Below the pieces are notes generated by a model, which was given only the letters and a program-made list of their open reading frames with translations, did no database searches and had not been told where the DNA came from. Position numbers and translations under genes: made by a program. DNA of 8,805 nucleotides, taken from contig DKLU01000152.1 of assembly GCA_002455915.1 (NCBI GenBank), positions 1 through 8,805 on the forward strand. The letters are read 5' to 3'. Positions 1 through 6,401 of the stretch are shown here, piece by piece. The DNA comes from Chryseobacterium sp. UBA6632. GTDB taxonomy: Bacteria; Bacteroidota; Bacteroidia; Flavobacteriales; Weeksellaceae. Numbering within the stretch: position 1 is the first letter of the stretch; each line of letters starts with the position of its first letter.

Positions 1-797
1 TAAGGGTCTGTTGAAGCATTGGTATAAATTACCGCGTCGTTATTGGCAATTAAAACCATTCTTGCAGAGAAATCTTTTTCGAAAACTCCGTTTACGCGGG
101 TCATGGTGTTGTTCATTGCGGCTAAAGCGTTGGCTTTTGTTCCTCCGAAATAGGCGGTATACTCTCCTGTGCTTGAAAGCGCCAGTCTGAATGTTCTCAG
201 TTTGGCATCATCTGCATTGGGTCTTGCAGCAATATTACTTGCATTCGCCACGCCTTTTTGTGCAACATCAATTACGGTACATTCAAATTTGTTTAGATCA
301 TCTTTTTTGTCAGATTTTTTATAAACTACATAGCTCAAAAGATCTTTTGTATAAGGTTCAATAAAAACCGCAGATTTGTCACCGTAAATTTCCATTGAAG
401 ATAAACCTAATGGCGAAACGCTGAAATAAACCGTAGAATTTGGGTCATCTAAACCTTCGCCAACATACGATTTGATATCTGGAAATTTAGCCGCCAGTTG
501 AGGATCAAAATTAGAATTTTCTCTTACCTTAAAGTTTTCCATTTTTCCTTCAGAATTCGGGAAAGAAATGATTATTTCAGATTTTTCACCTACCGCGAGT
601 TTTTTCGGAGCTCTTGATAAAACACTTTTTAAACCATTTATATCAAGGTTGTAAACTTTAGGATTATTGATGCTCGTCTTGTTTTCAAAGATTTCTGAAG
701 AGGTTTTTCGGTTACCTTCAGTCCAAAGACGGTCTGTCTGCGCGAAAGAAATGCCTGTGATCAAGAGCATTCCAATCATCGATAATTGTTTTTTCAT
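1..797 (-). CDS. Secreted reprolysin-like (M12B-type) zinc metallopeptidase, N-terminal part (runs off left edge)
   Basis: I translated this open frame from the ATG at 797-795; 265 codons are visible and it stays open to the window edge. Residues 1-20 form a lipoprotein-free signal peptide (MKKQLSMIGMLLITGISFAQ, cleavage expected after the Gln). Residues of about 21-195 look like the propeptide region that precedes these enzymes, with YVGEGLDDPNSTVYFSVSP near 111-129. The segment RTFRLALSSTGEYTAYFGG (about 201-219), followed by AAMNNTMTRVNGVFEKDFS, is the characteristic start of the catalytic domain in flavobacterial reprolysin-like metallopeptidases, which are usually secreted and often carry a T9SS tail. 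The zinc-binding HExxHxxGxxH motif and any C-terminal sorting domain would lie outside the window, so catalytic competence cannot be judged. The last two visible bases (TA on the coding strand) cannot distinguish Tyr from a stop, although family similarity makes Tyr far more likely. A perfect TAGCTTTG promoter box lies upstream. Confidence 0.8.
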   Translation of the reverse strand, partial: MKKQLSMIGMLLITGISFAQTDRLWTEGNRKTSSEIFENKTSINNPKVYNLDINGLKSVLSRAPKKLAVGEKSEIIISFPNSEGKMENFKVRENSNFDPQLAAKFPDIKSYVGEGLDDPNSTVYFSVSPLGLSSMEIYGDKSAVFIEPYTKDLLSYVVYKKSDKKDDLNKFECTVIDVAQKGVANASNIAARPNADDAKLRTFRLALSSTGEYTAYFGGTKANALAAMNNTMTRVNGVFEKDFSARMVLIANNDAVIYTNASTDP

Positions 798-825
798 ATA
801 AAAATATTATTTGATTATGGTGTAT

Positions 826-833
826 CAAAGCTA
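826..833 (-). promoter_or_regulatory. Bacteroidota -7 promoter box (TAGCTTTG) for the metallopeptidase gene
   Basis: Read on the minus strand, 833-826 is TAGCTTTG, an exact match to the Bacteroidota -7 consensus TAnnTTTG, and it ends 28 bases before the ATG at 797. The expected -33 region is only T-rich (TTTTT around 850-854) and lacks the G of TTTG, so the upstream element is weak. The predicted transcript would have a leader of roughly 20-25 bases. Inferred from consensus only. Confidence 0.55.
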
Positions 834-939
834 ATAAATTTTAATTACGAAAAACTAAATTTTTTAAGAAAATTTTAGACAATCAATCTAAATAATTATG
901 CAATACATTGAATTAATGTTATGTGTAAATATTTTATGT

Positions 940-974
940 AAAAAAAATAACACCCGCAAAATACGAGTGTTATT
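940..974 (-). terminator. Intrinsic terminator of the acyl-CoA dehydrogenase gene
   Basis: On the minus strand an 11-bp stem is formed by 974-964 (AATAACACTCG) and 956-946 (CGGGTGTTATT), with one T-G wobble and a 7-base loop. It is followed directly by a run of eight T (947-940). The hairpin begins 40 bases after the stop codon of the acyl-CoA dehydrogenase. On the plus strand the corresponding pair is a C/A mismatch and there is no T-run, so it is directional. It also insulates the metallopeptidase gene transcribed in the same direction downstream. Confidence 0.85.
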
Positions 975-1014
975 CAGTTTTAATAATATAATTCTAAATT
1001 TTTCTTACGATAAA

Positions 1015-2154
1015 TTATTTAGTGATATCTCTTCCGATTACCAGCCTTTGGATCTCAGAAGTACCTTCACCAATGGTGCAAAGTTTTGAATCTCTGTAGA
1101 ATTTTTCAGCAGGAAAGTCTTTTGTATATCCGTACCCTCCGAAGATTTGAACGGCGTTATTTGAAATTCTTACACAAGCCTCCGAAGCATATAATTTTGC
1201 CATAGCTCCTTCTTTAGTCATTTTTTGCTTAGCATTTTTCAATGTTGCAGCTCTCTGGATTAATAATTCAGAAGCATCGATTTCTGTTGCCATATCTGCT
1301 AACATAAAGTTGATAGCCTGGAATTCTGAAATAGATTTTCCGAACTGGTGTCTTTCTTTAGCATATTTCAAAGCTGCTTTGTAAGCACCTCTTGCTGTTC
1401 CTAAACTTAAAGCCGCGATAGAAATTCTACCGCCATCCAAAATTTTCATGGCTTGTTTGAAACCTTCTCCAACTTCACCTAATCTGTTGGCATCAGAAAC
1501 ACGAACGTTGTCGAAAATTAATTCTGCCGTTTCAGAAGCTCTCATTCCAAGCTTGTTTTCTTTTTTACCAGAAGTGAAACCAGCCATTCCTTTTTCCAAC
1601 ACAAAAGCGGTTGAATTATTTTTAGCACCAATTTCTCCCGTTCTTGTCATTACAACAGCAATGTCTCCAGAAATCGCGTGGGTGATGAAGTTTTTAGCTC
1701 CGTTAATGATCCATTCATCGCCGTCTTTTACCGCTGTAGTAGAAATTCCTCCTGAATCCGAGCCTGTATTGTGCTCTGTTAATCCCCAAGCTCCGATTAC
1801 TTTTCCGGAAGCTAACTGAGGAAGCCATCTGTGTCTTTGTTCTTCATTTCCAAACTCATAAATATGGTTGGTACAAAGTGAATTGTGTGCAGCTACTGAA
1901 AGACCGATTGAAGGATCAACTTGTGAAATTTCATCTAAAATTGTAACGTACTCATGATAACCAAGACCAGAACCACCATATTGCTCAGGAATTACGATTC
2001 CCATGAAACCCATTTCTCCTAATTGATGAAAAAGATCTTTTGGAAACGTTTGACTTTCGTCCCACTCCATAATATTAGGTCTAATATTTTTCTCAGCAAA
2101 TTCTTTTGCTGTTTCCGCAATCATTTTGATGTTGTCAATTGTCTCTGTATTCAT
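1015..2154 (-). CDS. Acyl-CoA dehydrogenase (FAD-dependent)
   Basis: This 379-residue protein has the usual length and order of the acyl-CoA dehydrogenase family: an N-terminal helical domain (about 5-115), a middle beta domain with the signature GAWGLTEHNTGSDSG (121-135), and a C-terminal helical FAD/tetramer domain (about 230-379). Visible key elements are RHQFGK (268-273), QIFGGYGY (336-343) and IGEGTSEIQR (361-370). In the last of these, Glu363 sits where short-chain and related enzymes carry the catalytic base that abstracts the alpha proton. The enzyme would oxidise an acyl-CoA to the trans-2-enoyl-CoA and pass electrons to electron-transfer flavoprotein in the cytoplasm. Chain-length or branched-chain (for example isovaleryl or glutaryl) specificity cannot be read from sequence alone. 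The ATG at 2154 is supported by a promoter box ending 19 bases upstream. The gene stands alone, flanked by its own promoter and terminator, so no beta-oxidation operon is visible. Confidence 0.95.
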   Translation of the reverse strand: MNTETIDNIKMIAETAKEFAEKNIRPNIMEWDESQTFPKDLFHQLGEMGFMGIVIPEQYGGSGLGYHEYVTILDEISQVDPSIGLSVAAHNSLCTNHIYEFGNEEQRHRWLPQLASGKVIGAWGLTEHNTGSDSGGISTTAVKDGDEWIINGAKNFITHAISGDIAVVMTRTGEIGAKNNSTAFVLEKGMAGFTSGKKENKLGMRASETAELIFDNVRVSDANRLGEVGEGFKQAMKILDGGRISIAALSLGTARGAYKAALKYAKERHQFGKSISEFQAINFMLADMATEIDASELLIQRAATLKNAKQKMTKEGAMAKLYASEACVRISNNAVQIFGGYGYTKDFPAEKFYRDSKLCTIGEGTSEIQRLVIGRDITK

Positions 2155-2173
2155 ATAGATAATAGTTAGTTCC

Positions 2174-2204
2174 CAAAGATAACCAAATTGCCGAAACGTC
2201 CAAA
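2174..2204 (-). promoter_or_regulatory. Promoter of the acyl-CoA dehydrogenase gene (TTTG-N19-TATCTTTG)
   Basis: On the minus strand, 2204-2201 reads TTTG (-33 element) and 2181-2174 reads TATCTTTG (exact TAnnTTTG -7 element), with a 19-base spacer. Both match the known Bacteroidota housekeeping promoter. The start codon is 19 bases beyond the -7 box, giving a short leader of about 12-16 bases. This is the cleanest promoter in the window and serves as an internal reference for the others. Confidence 0.8.
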
Positions 2205-2319
2205 AAAATTATTGACGCCATAATATTTTATTCGCAAAACTTTAATTTTCAATTTTTTATATTTTAAAAATTAATGATTTTTTAATAAAAATTACTGAAC
2301 TTTAAGTAGATTAATTTAC

Positions 2320-2327
2320 TATTTTAG
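2320..2327 (+). promoter_or_regulatory. Possible -7 box (TATTTTAG) upstream of the secreted nuclease gene
   Basis: TATTTTAG matches TAnnTTTG at all but one position and lies 18 bases before the ATG at 2346, a similar distance to the acyl-CoA dehydrogenase promoter. No convincing TTG-type -33 element is present upstream. Weak call based on position and partial consensus. Confidence 0.3.
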
Positions 2328-2345
2328 CCTCCCAATTTTTAAAGC

Positions 2346-4211
2346 ATGAAAAAACTTCTACTTCCAATAATCCTTATTTCATCGTATTTTACAGCTCAGG
2401 CACCTGCAGGATACTATGATGGAACAACAGGATTGTCTGGGTACGCCTTAAAATCGAAACTTCACGATATTATTTCGACAAAAAATATCAACTGGAATTA
2501 TGGAGATCTTCCGAATTATTATAACCAGACAGATCTTGATAAATATTACGATCAAGGACTTTCAAATACTACTATTTTATTAGATATATATTCTGAAAAA
2601 CCTTTGGAGGCTGATGCATATGAATATACGGCTGCAGATTTAATCAGCACCTCAAATGCAGAAGGTTTAGGATATAATAGGGAGCATGCTGTTCCTCAGA
2701 GTACTTTTAACAGCAATTATCCTATGTATTCGGATCTTCATTTTGTGATTCCTACGGATGCAAGGATTAATCAGTTAAGAAATAATTATCCTTACGGTAT
2801 TGGAAATTCTACTGTTCATTATACTTTTACAAATACTTCCAGAATTGCCAATAGTGCGATTCCTAATTATGTTTACACGAACAGGGTTTATGAGCCTATC
2901 GATGAATTTAAAGGAGATATTGCCAGAATGTTATTGTATTTTGCAGTGAGATATGAGAATAAATTACCTTCATTTAATCACTCTACGAATGTTAATCCTG
3001 CTTTGGATCGTTCTGCGTTAGATGGTACGGCAGAGAGAGCTTTTGAACCAGCTTATATTGCCATGCTTCTTCAATGGCATAATCAGGATCCTGTTTCTCC
3101 AAGGGAAACAGATAGAAATAATGCGGTATATGCTATTCAAAATAATAGAAATCCTTTTATAGACAATCCTCAGTGGGTAAATGCAATTTGGACACAGACT
3201 CCTGATGCTGTAGCACCGGAATCTCCATTAAATTTAACTTCAACTCAATCAGGAGCCTATTATACAAATTTATCTTGGTCACCAAGTACAAGCACAGATG
3301 TTTTAGGATATAATATTTATCAGAATGGTGTTTTGGTAAACACAACAAAATCTACATCTATTATTATTGATCATTTAACGCCTTCCACATCTTATTCTTT
3401 TACGGTGAAAGCTTATGATCAGGGGTATTTGCAGTCTGTTGACAGTAATACGGCTACGGTTAATACATTAGCATCAGACGGAAATTCAAAAGATCTTTTT
3501 ATTGTTAAATATATCGAGGGAACAGGCAATAACAAAGCTTTGGAGATTGTAAACAAAACGGGTCATGAAGTAGATTTAAACAATTATACAATAAGAGTAC
3601 AATATTATAACAGTACCTATAATTCTTATTACTACGGAAATAGCTATGAATTGGAAGGTAAAATCCCTAACAATGAAAGTTTTGTAGTGCTAAATCCAAA
3701 ATCTACATTGTCATGTTATACAAATAATGAAGCTAAATTTTTGACAGCTGGGGATGCTTTAACGTATTCCGGAACTCAATATGTTGACTTAGCTTATAAA
3801 TCTTCAACAGTTGATGCGATTGGAGCTAAAGCGACGAGTAATGCCAACGGAGATATTTCTCTTTACAGAAAAAATACAGTTTCACAACCCAATACAACAT
3901 TTACAAGTAGCGAGTGGGATTCTTACGGAATTAATTACTGCCAGAATTTAGGAGTTCTTTCCACATCGGATATTGTTTTGGCTAAAAATGATGAGGTTAA
4001 AATTTATCCGAATCCAGTTAAAGAAAACATTTTTGTAAACGGAAAAGTAGAAAATATAAAGAATGCTCAAGTACTTGATTTCTCCGGAAAAGTTATTTAT
4101 TCTGAAAATTTACCATTCAAAAACAAAAAAAATATTTCGGTTCAAAGTCTGTCAACAGGTTCTTATTTGTTGAAACTTGATGACAAGACGTATCAATTTA
4201 TTAAAAAATAG
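2346..4211 (+). CDS. Secreted endonuclease I-family nuclease with Fn3, lamin-tail-like and T9SS sorting domains
   Basis: The 621-residue product begins with a signal peptide (1-18, ending FTAQ). Residues of about 20-285 match the endonuclease I family: YNREHAVPQSTF (110-121) holds the Glu113-His114 pair expected for metal binding and the general base of the beta-beta-alpha-metal fold, and DLHFVIPTDARINQLRNN (130-147) supplies the conserved His and Asn-rich segment. MLLQWHNQDPVS (240-251) is another family block. A fibronectin type III domain follows (about 290-375, ending TVKAYDQ...TATVNTL), then a lamin-tail-like domain (about 380-535, with LEIVNKTGHEVDLNNYTI). The C-terminal T9SS type A sorting domain starts at about 548 (EVKIYPNPVKENIFV) and ends SYLLKLDDKTYQFIKK. 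The protein should be exported by Sec, passed through the T9SS, cleaved and released or anchored at the cell surface. Likely roles are extracellular DNA or RNA digestion for nutrients or biofilm turnover; substrate is inferred from the family. It is monocistronic. Confidence 0.92.
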   Translation: MKKLLLPIILISSYFTAQAPAGYYDGTTGLSGYALKSKLHDIISTKNINWNYGDLPNYYNQTDLDKYYDQGLSNTTILLDIYSEKPLEADAYEYTAADLISTSNAEGLGYNREHAVPQSTFNSNYPMYSDLHFVIPTDARINQLRNNYPYGIGNSTVHYTFTNTSRIANSAIPNYVYTNRVYEPIDEFKGDIARMLLYFAVRYENKLPSFNHSTNVNPALDRSALDGTAERAFEPAYIAMLLQWHNQDPVSPRETDRNNAVYAIQNNRNPFIDNPQWVNAIWTQTPDAVAPESPLNLTSTQSGAYYTNLSWSPSTSTDVLGYNIYQNGVLVNTTKSTSIIIDHLTPSTSYSFTVKAYDQGYLQSVDSNTATVNTLASDGNSKDLFIVKYIEGTGNNKALEIVNKTGHEVDLNNYTIRVQYYNSTYNSYYYGNSYELEGKIPNNESFVVLNPKSTLSCYTNNEAKFLTAGDALTYSGTQYVDLAYKSSTVDAIGAKATSNANGDISLYRKNTVSQPNTTFTSSEWDSYGINYCQNLGVLSTSDIVLAKNDEVKIYPNPVKENIFVNGKVENIKNAQVLDFSGKVIYSENLPFKNKKNISVQSLSTGSYLLKLDDKTYQFIKK

Positions 4212-4253
4212 TTCATATAAAAGCTTAAAATAAGGCTCTTTATTATAAAATCG

Positions 4254-4309
4254 ATATAAGCAGATTCACTAATAATTAATATCTATAAGTGTTTCTGCTT
4301 ATATTTTTT
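4254..4309 (+). terminator. Probable intrinsic terminator after the nuclease gene, sharing bases with the operator-like repeats
   Basis: ATATAAGCAGA (4254-4264) is a perfect 11-bp complement of TCTGCTTATAT (4294-4304). The stem can extend inward through CACT (4267-4270) with AGTG (4288-4291) past a TT/TT internal loop, and it is followed by six T (4304-4309). It begins 43 bases after the nuclease stop codon. The stem is AT-rich with a 17-base loop, so it is weaker than the other terminators here. Its arms are half-sites of the 29-bp repeat array, so the complementarity could be a by-product of operator duplication. Confidence 0.45.
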
Positions 4310-4332
4310 ATTTATAAGTAATTATGCTTATA
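4255..4332. repeat. Three phased 20-bp inverted repeats (TATAAG-N8-CTTATA, 29-bp period), putative operator array upstream of the SatD gene
   Basis: Copies 2 (4284-4303) and 3 (4313-4332) are each TATAAG, eight bases, CTTATA, perfect in both arms. From their first base they agree at 20 of 23 positions, including TGCTTATATTT at the right end. Copy 1 (4255-4274) keeps TATAAG on the left and has CTAATA on the right, one mismatch. The starts are 4255, 4284 and 4313, exactly 29 bp apart. The best half-site is TATAAGCA (copy 1 left arm, and the right arms of copies 2 and 3 read on the other strand). Copy 3 overlaps the first half of the TATATTTG promoter box and ends eight bases before the SatD start codon. 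This is the geometry of a dimeric repressor's operators. The obvious candidate ligand is the helix-turn-helix of the SatD-family protein encoded immediately downstream; that link is inference. Confidence 0.7.
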
Positions 4333-4336
4333 TTTG
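4306..4336 (+). promoter_or_regulatory. Promoter of the satD-DUF3307 unit (T-rich -33, TATATTTG -7)
   Basis: TATATTTG (4329-4336) is an exact TAnnTTTG box. The 19-base spacer seen in the acyl-CoA dehydrogenase promoter would place the -33 element at 4306-4309, which is TTTT and part of a T-run, not TTTG. Only four bases separate the -7 box from the ATG at 4341, so transcription should begin at or next to the start codon, giving a leaderless or near-leaderless mRNA. The -7 box is half covered by inverted repeat copy 3, so a bound protein would block it. Confidence 0.65.
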
Positions 4337-4340
4337 CAAA

Positions 4341-4946
4341 ATGATAGCGGTCATTACCGGAGATATTATAAATTCACAGCACGCCGACACTGAAGTTTGG
4401 ATTACCAAGCTTAAAAATCTTCTCGACAATTGGGGAAGCGCTCCTAGCACATGGGAAATCTACAGAGGAGACGAATTTCAGTTCAAATGCAATATAGACG
4501 ACGTTTTTTGGCGTTTCTTAGCCATAAAATCACTTATAAAAAGTCAGGAAAATTTAGATGTAAGAATTGCCATAGGGATCGGTGAAGAAAATTTTTCGTC
4601 TGAAAAAATTACAGAATCCAACGGAACGGCATATGTGCATTCCGGAAGGTTACTGAACGACCTGAAAAGCGACGGACACACCGTTTCCATCAAAACTTCC
4701 AGCACTTCTGTGGATAGAGACCTAAATATTTTGCTAAAATGGTCTTCCAAAGATTTTGATAACTGGACGATGGCAACCGCGGAAATTATTCATGAAATGA
4801 TCATGAATAAAGATATTACTCAGGAAGATTTGGCAAAGAGATTTAATATTTCTCAATCCTCCATCAGCCAGAGGCTGAAGCGCGCAAATTACGAGCTTAT
4901 CGTAGAAACTAATCAGTATTTTAGAAAGAAAATTTCAGAATTGTAG
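4341..4946 (+). CDS. SatD-family protein with C-terminal helix-turn-helix
   Basis: The 201-residue product resembles the SatD family (named after an acid-tolerance operon gene of Streptococcus mutans; biochemical function unknown). The N-terminal domain (about 1-125) has AVITGDIINS (3-12, Asp8), YRGDEFQF (41-48, Asp44-Glu45), VRIAIGIG (74-81) and NGTAYVHSGRLL (94-105, Arg103). The C-terminal part, DITQEDLAKRFNISQSSISQRLKRA (158-182), is a clear helix-turn-helix with recognition helix near SQSSISQRLKR. There is no signal peptide or membrane segment, so it should be a cytoplasmic, potentially DNA-binding protein. The ATG at 4341 is chosen because the family motif starts at residue 3 and a promoter box ends four bases upstream. 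The gene ends two bases before the DUF3307 gene. Three inverted repeats in front of it suggest autoregulation, by inference. The family call rests on recalled motifs, not a search. Confidence 0.8.
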   Translation: MIAVITGDIINSQHADTEVWITKLKNLLDNWGSAPSTWEIYRGDEFQFKCNIDDVFWRFLAIKSLIKSQENLDVRIAIGIGEENFSSEKITESNGTAYVHSGRLLNDLKSDGHTVSIKTSSTSVDRDLNILLKWSSKDFDNWTMATAEIIHEMIMNKDITQEDLAKRFNISQSSISQRLKRANYELIVETNQYFRKKISEL

Positions 4947-4948
4947 GC

Positions 4949-5644
4949 ATGGTTTTCACTCAACTCATATTGGCACATCTACTCGGAGACTTTATTCTTC
5001 AGCCAAATTCATGGGTTGCAGACAAGGAAAATCGCAAACTGAAAAGCAAATTTTTATACATCCATGTGTTGATTCACATCATTTTAAGTTTTATTTTTCT
5101 TTGGAATATACAACTTTGGTGGGTCGCCATTTTGGTGGGAATTTCGCATTTTATTATTGATGCTGCAAAACTGACTTTTCAAACAATTCATAATAAAAAG
5201 ATCTGGTTTTTTATCGATCAGGCGTTGCATATTGCCGTAATTGGAAGTATTTCTTTCTTTTTTAATGAATTCAATGTTGAATTTTTTAAAGATCAGAACT
5301 TTCTGAAAATTTTGATGGCAGCTTTGTTTTTAACAACGCCTGCTTCTATTTTTATTAAAATATTATTGTCTTCATGGACACCCACTCCGGAGACTGAAAA
5401 TAATGTAGAAACCGAATCTCTATCGAGTGCAGGTAAATATATCGGGATTTTAGAACGCTTGCTTGTTTTCACTTTTATCATGGTGAATCACTGGGAGGGA
5501 GTAGGTTTTATGATCGCAGCGAAATCTGTTTTCAGGTTTAGCGATCTGGCACAGGCCAAGCAAAGAAAGTTGACTGAATATGTTTTAATCGGGACACTTC
5601 TGAGTTTTGGAATGGCTGTTTTAACAGGAATTTTAATTAAATAA
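4949..5644 (+). CDS. DUF3307-family polytopic membrane protein
   Basis: This 231-residue protein has about six or seven hydrophobic segments (near 3-18, 36-53, 55-73, 88-105, 119-139, 167-186 and 210-229). The N-terminal signature QLILAHLLGDFILQPNSW (5-22) is typical of DUF3307 proteins, whose function is unknown. Polar residues sit in or at the edge of the hydrophobic stretches: His10, Asp14 and Gln18; His39 and His43; His67 and Asp71; Asp90, Gln91 and His94; Glu169-Arg170. This pattern could suit a metal-binding membrane enzyme or an ion/solute pathway; neither is established. A hydrophilic loop around 142-162 separates two halves. The ATG lies two bases after the SatD stop codon, with no room for a separate promoter, so the two genes are almost certainly cotranscribed and translationally coupled. 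Confidence 0.8.
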   Translation: MVFTQLILAHLLGDFILQPNSWVADKENRKLKSKFLYIHVLIHIILSFIFLWNIQLWWVAILVGISHFIIDAAKLTFQTIHNKKIWFFIDQALHIAVIGSISFFFNEFNVEFFKDQNFLKILMAALFLTTPASIFIKILLSSWTPTPETENNVETESLSSAGKYIGILERLLVFTFIMVNHWEGVGFMIAAKSVFRFSDLAQAKQRKLTEYVLIGTLLSFGMAVLTGILIK

Positions 5645-5675
5645 ATATAAATCTAATAAAAAGTAATTTTTGAAA

Positions 5676-6395
5676 ATGGAAAAGTTAGAAATGTTGTACG
5701 AAGGTAAGGCAAAACAAGTATTTGCTACCGATAATCCTAATGAAGTAGTTGTACGTTTCAAAGACGATGCTACTGCATTTAATGCTCAGAAAAGAGGTTC
5801 TGTTGATTTGAAAGGCGAAATGAATAACGCCATCACGACTCTTATTTTTGAATATTTAAATGAAAAAGGGATTAAAACTCATTTCATTAAACAATTAGAC
5901 GAAAGAGAGCAATTGGTAAAGAAAGTATCGATCATTCCTTTGGAAATGGTGGTTAGAAACTATTCTGCGGGAAGCATGGCTCAGAGATTAGGAGTTGAAG
6001 AAGGAATTAAATCTCCGGTAACGATCTTCGATATCTGCTACAAAAAAGACGAGTTGGGAGATCCGCTTATCAACGATCACCACGCTGTTTTCTTAGGAGC
6101 TGCAACGTACGAAGAGCTGGACGAAATGTATGAATTAACTTCAGACATCAACGAAATCTTAATCGATCTTTTCGACAAAATGAATATCATCCTGGTAGAC
6201 TTCAAAATCGAATTAGGAAAAACTGCTGATGGTGAAATCATCCTAGCAGACGAAATTTCTCCTGATACTTGCAGACTTTGGGATAAAGATACCATGAAGA
6301 AGTTGGATAAAGACAGATTCAGAAGAGATCTTGGTGAAGTTACTGAAGCTTACGTTGAGATCTATAACAGATTGAAAACTGTACTTGCTAAATAA
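5676..6395 (+). CDS. purC: Phosphoribosylaminoimidazole-succinocarboxamide synthase (SAICAR synthetase)
   Basis: The enzyme joins CAIR and aspartate using ATP to form SAICAR in de novo purine synthesis. The 239-residue product has the standard bacterial length and the family blocks: [10 protein letters not shown] near the N-terminus (nucleotide-binding strand-turn), [30 protein letters not shown] and [14 protein letters not shown] near the C-terminal third. I choose the ATG at 5676 over the in-frame TTG at 5670 because [11 protein letters not shown] is the usual N-terminus of this family. The gap to the upstream DUF3307 gene is only 31 bases and holds TAATTTTTG (5664-5672), an imperfect promoter-like match with one extra base, so purC may be read from the satD promoter, from this weak site, or both. 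No purine riboswitch fits in that space. purF follows after 120 bases. Confidence 0.97.
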   Translation: MEKLEMLYEGKAKQVFATDNPNEVVVRFKDDATAFNAQKRGSVDLKGEMNNAITTLIFEYLNEKGIKTHFIKQLDEREQLVKKVSIIPLEMVVRNYSAGSMAQRLGVEEGIKSPVTIFDICYKKDELGDPLINDHHAVFLGAATYEELDEMYELTSDINEILIDLFDKMNIILVDFKIELGKTADGEIILADEISPDTCRLWDKDTMKKLDKDRFRRDLGEVTEAYVEIYNRLKTVLAK

Positions 6396-6401
6396 TTATT
6401 A

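Noticed and set aside
898..1089. Open frame of 63 codons on the plus strand over the terminator and the end of the acyl-CoA dehydrogenase
   Set aside because: It spans an intrinsic terminator and is antisense to a certain gene; its second half is the reverse complement of conserved coding sequence and it matches no family I recognise.
1448..1819. 123-codon plus-strand frame inside the acyl-CoA dehydrogenase
   Set aside because: It is fully antisense to the conserved FAD-domain region and has no promoter or recognisable domain, so it is a shadow frame.
4225..4250. Possible fourth copy of the 29-bp repeat or a small hairpin (AATAAG/CTTTATT)
   Set aside because: In phase with the array the arms do not match TATAAG and CTTATA, and the hairpin needs a bulge around a three-base loop; it is not convincing.
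5645..5675. Possible riboswitch or strong promoter before purC
   Set aside because: Only 31 bases are available, no aptamer-like structure is present, and the only promoter-like string (TAATTTTTG) has an extra base relative to the consensus.
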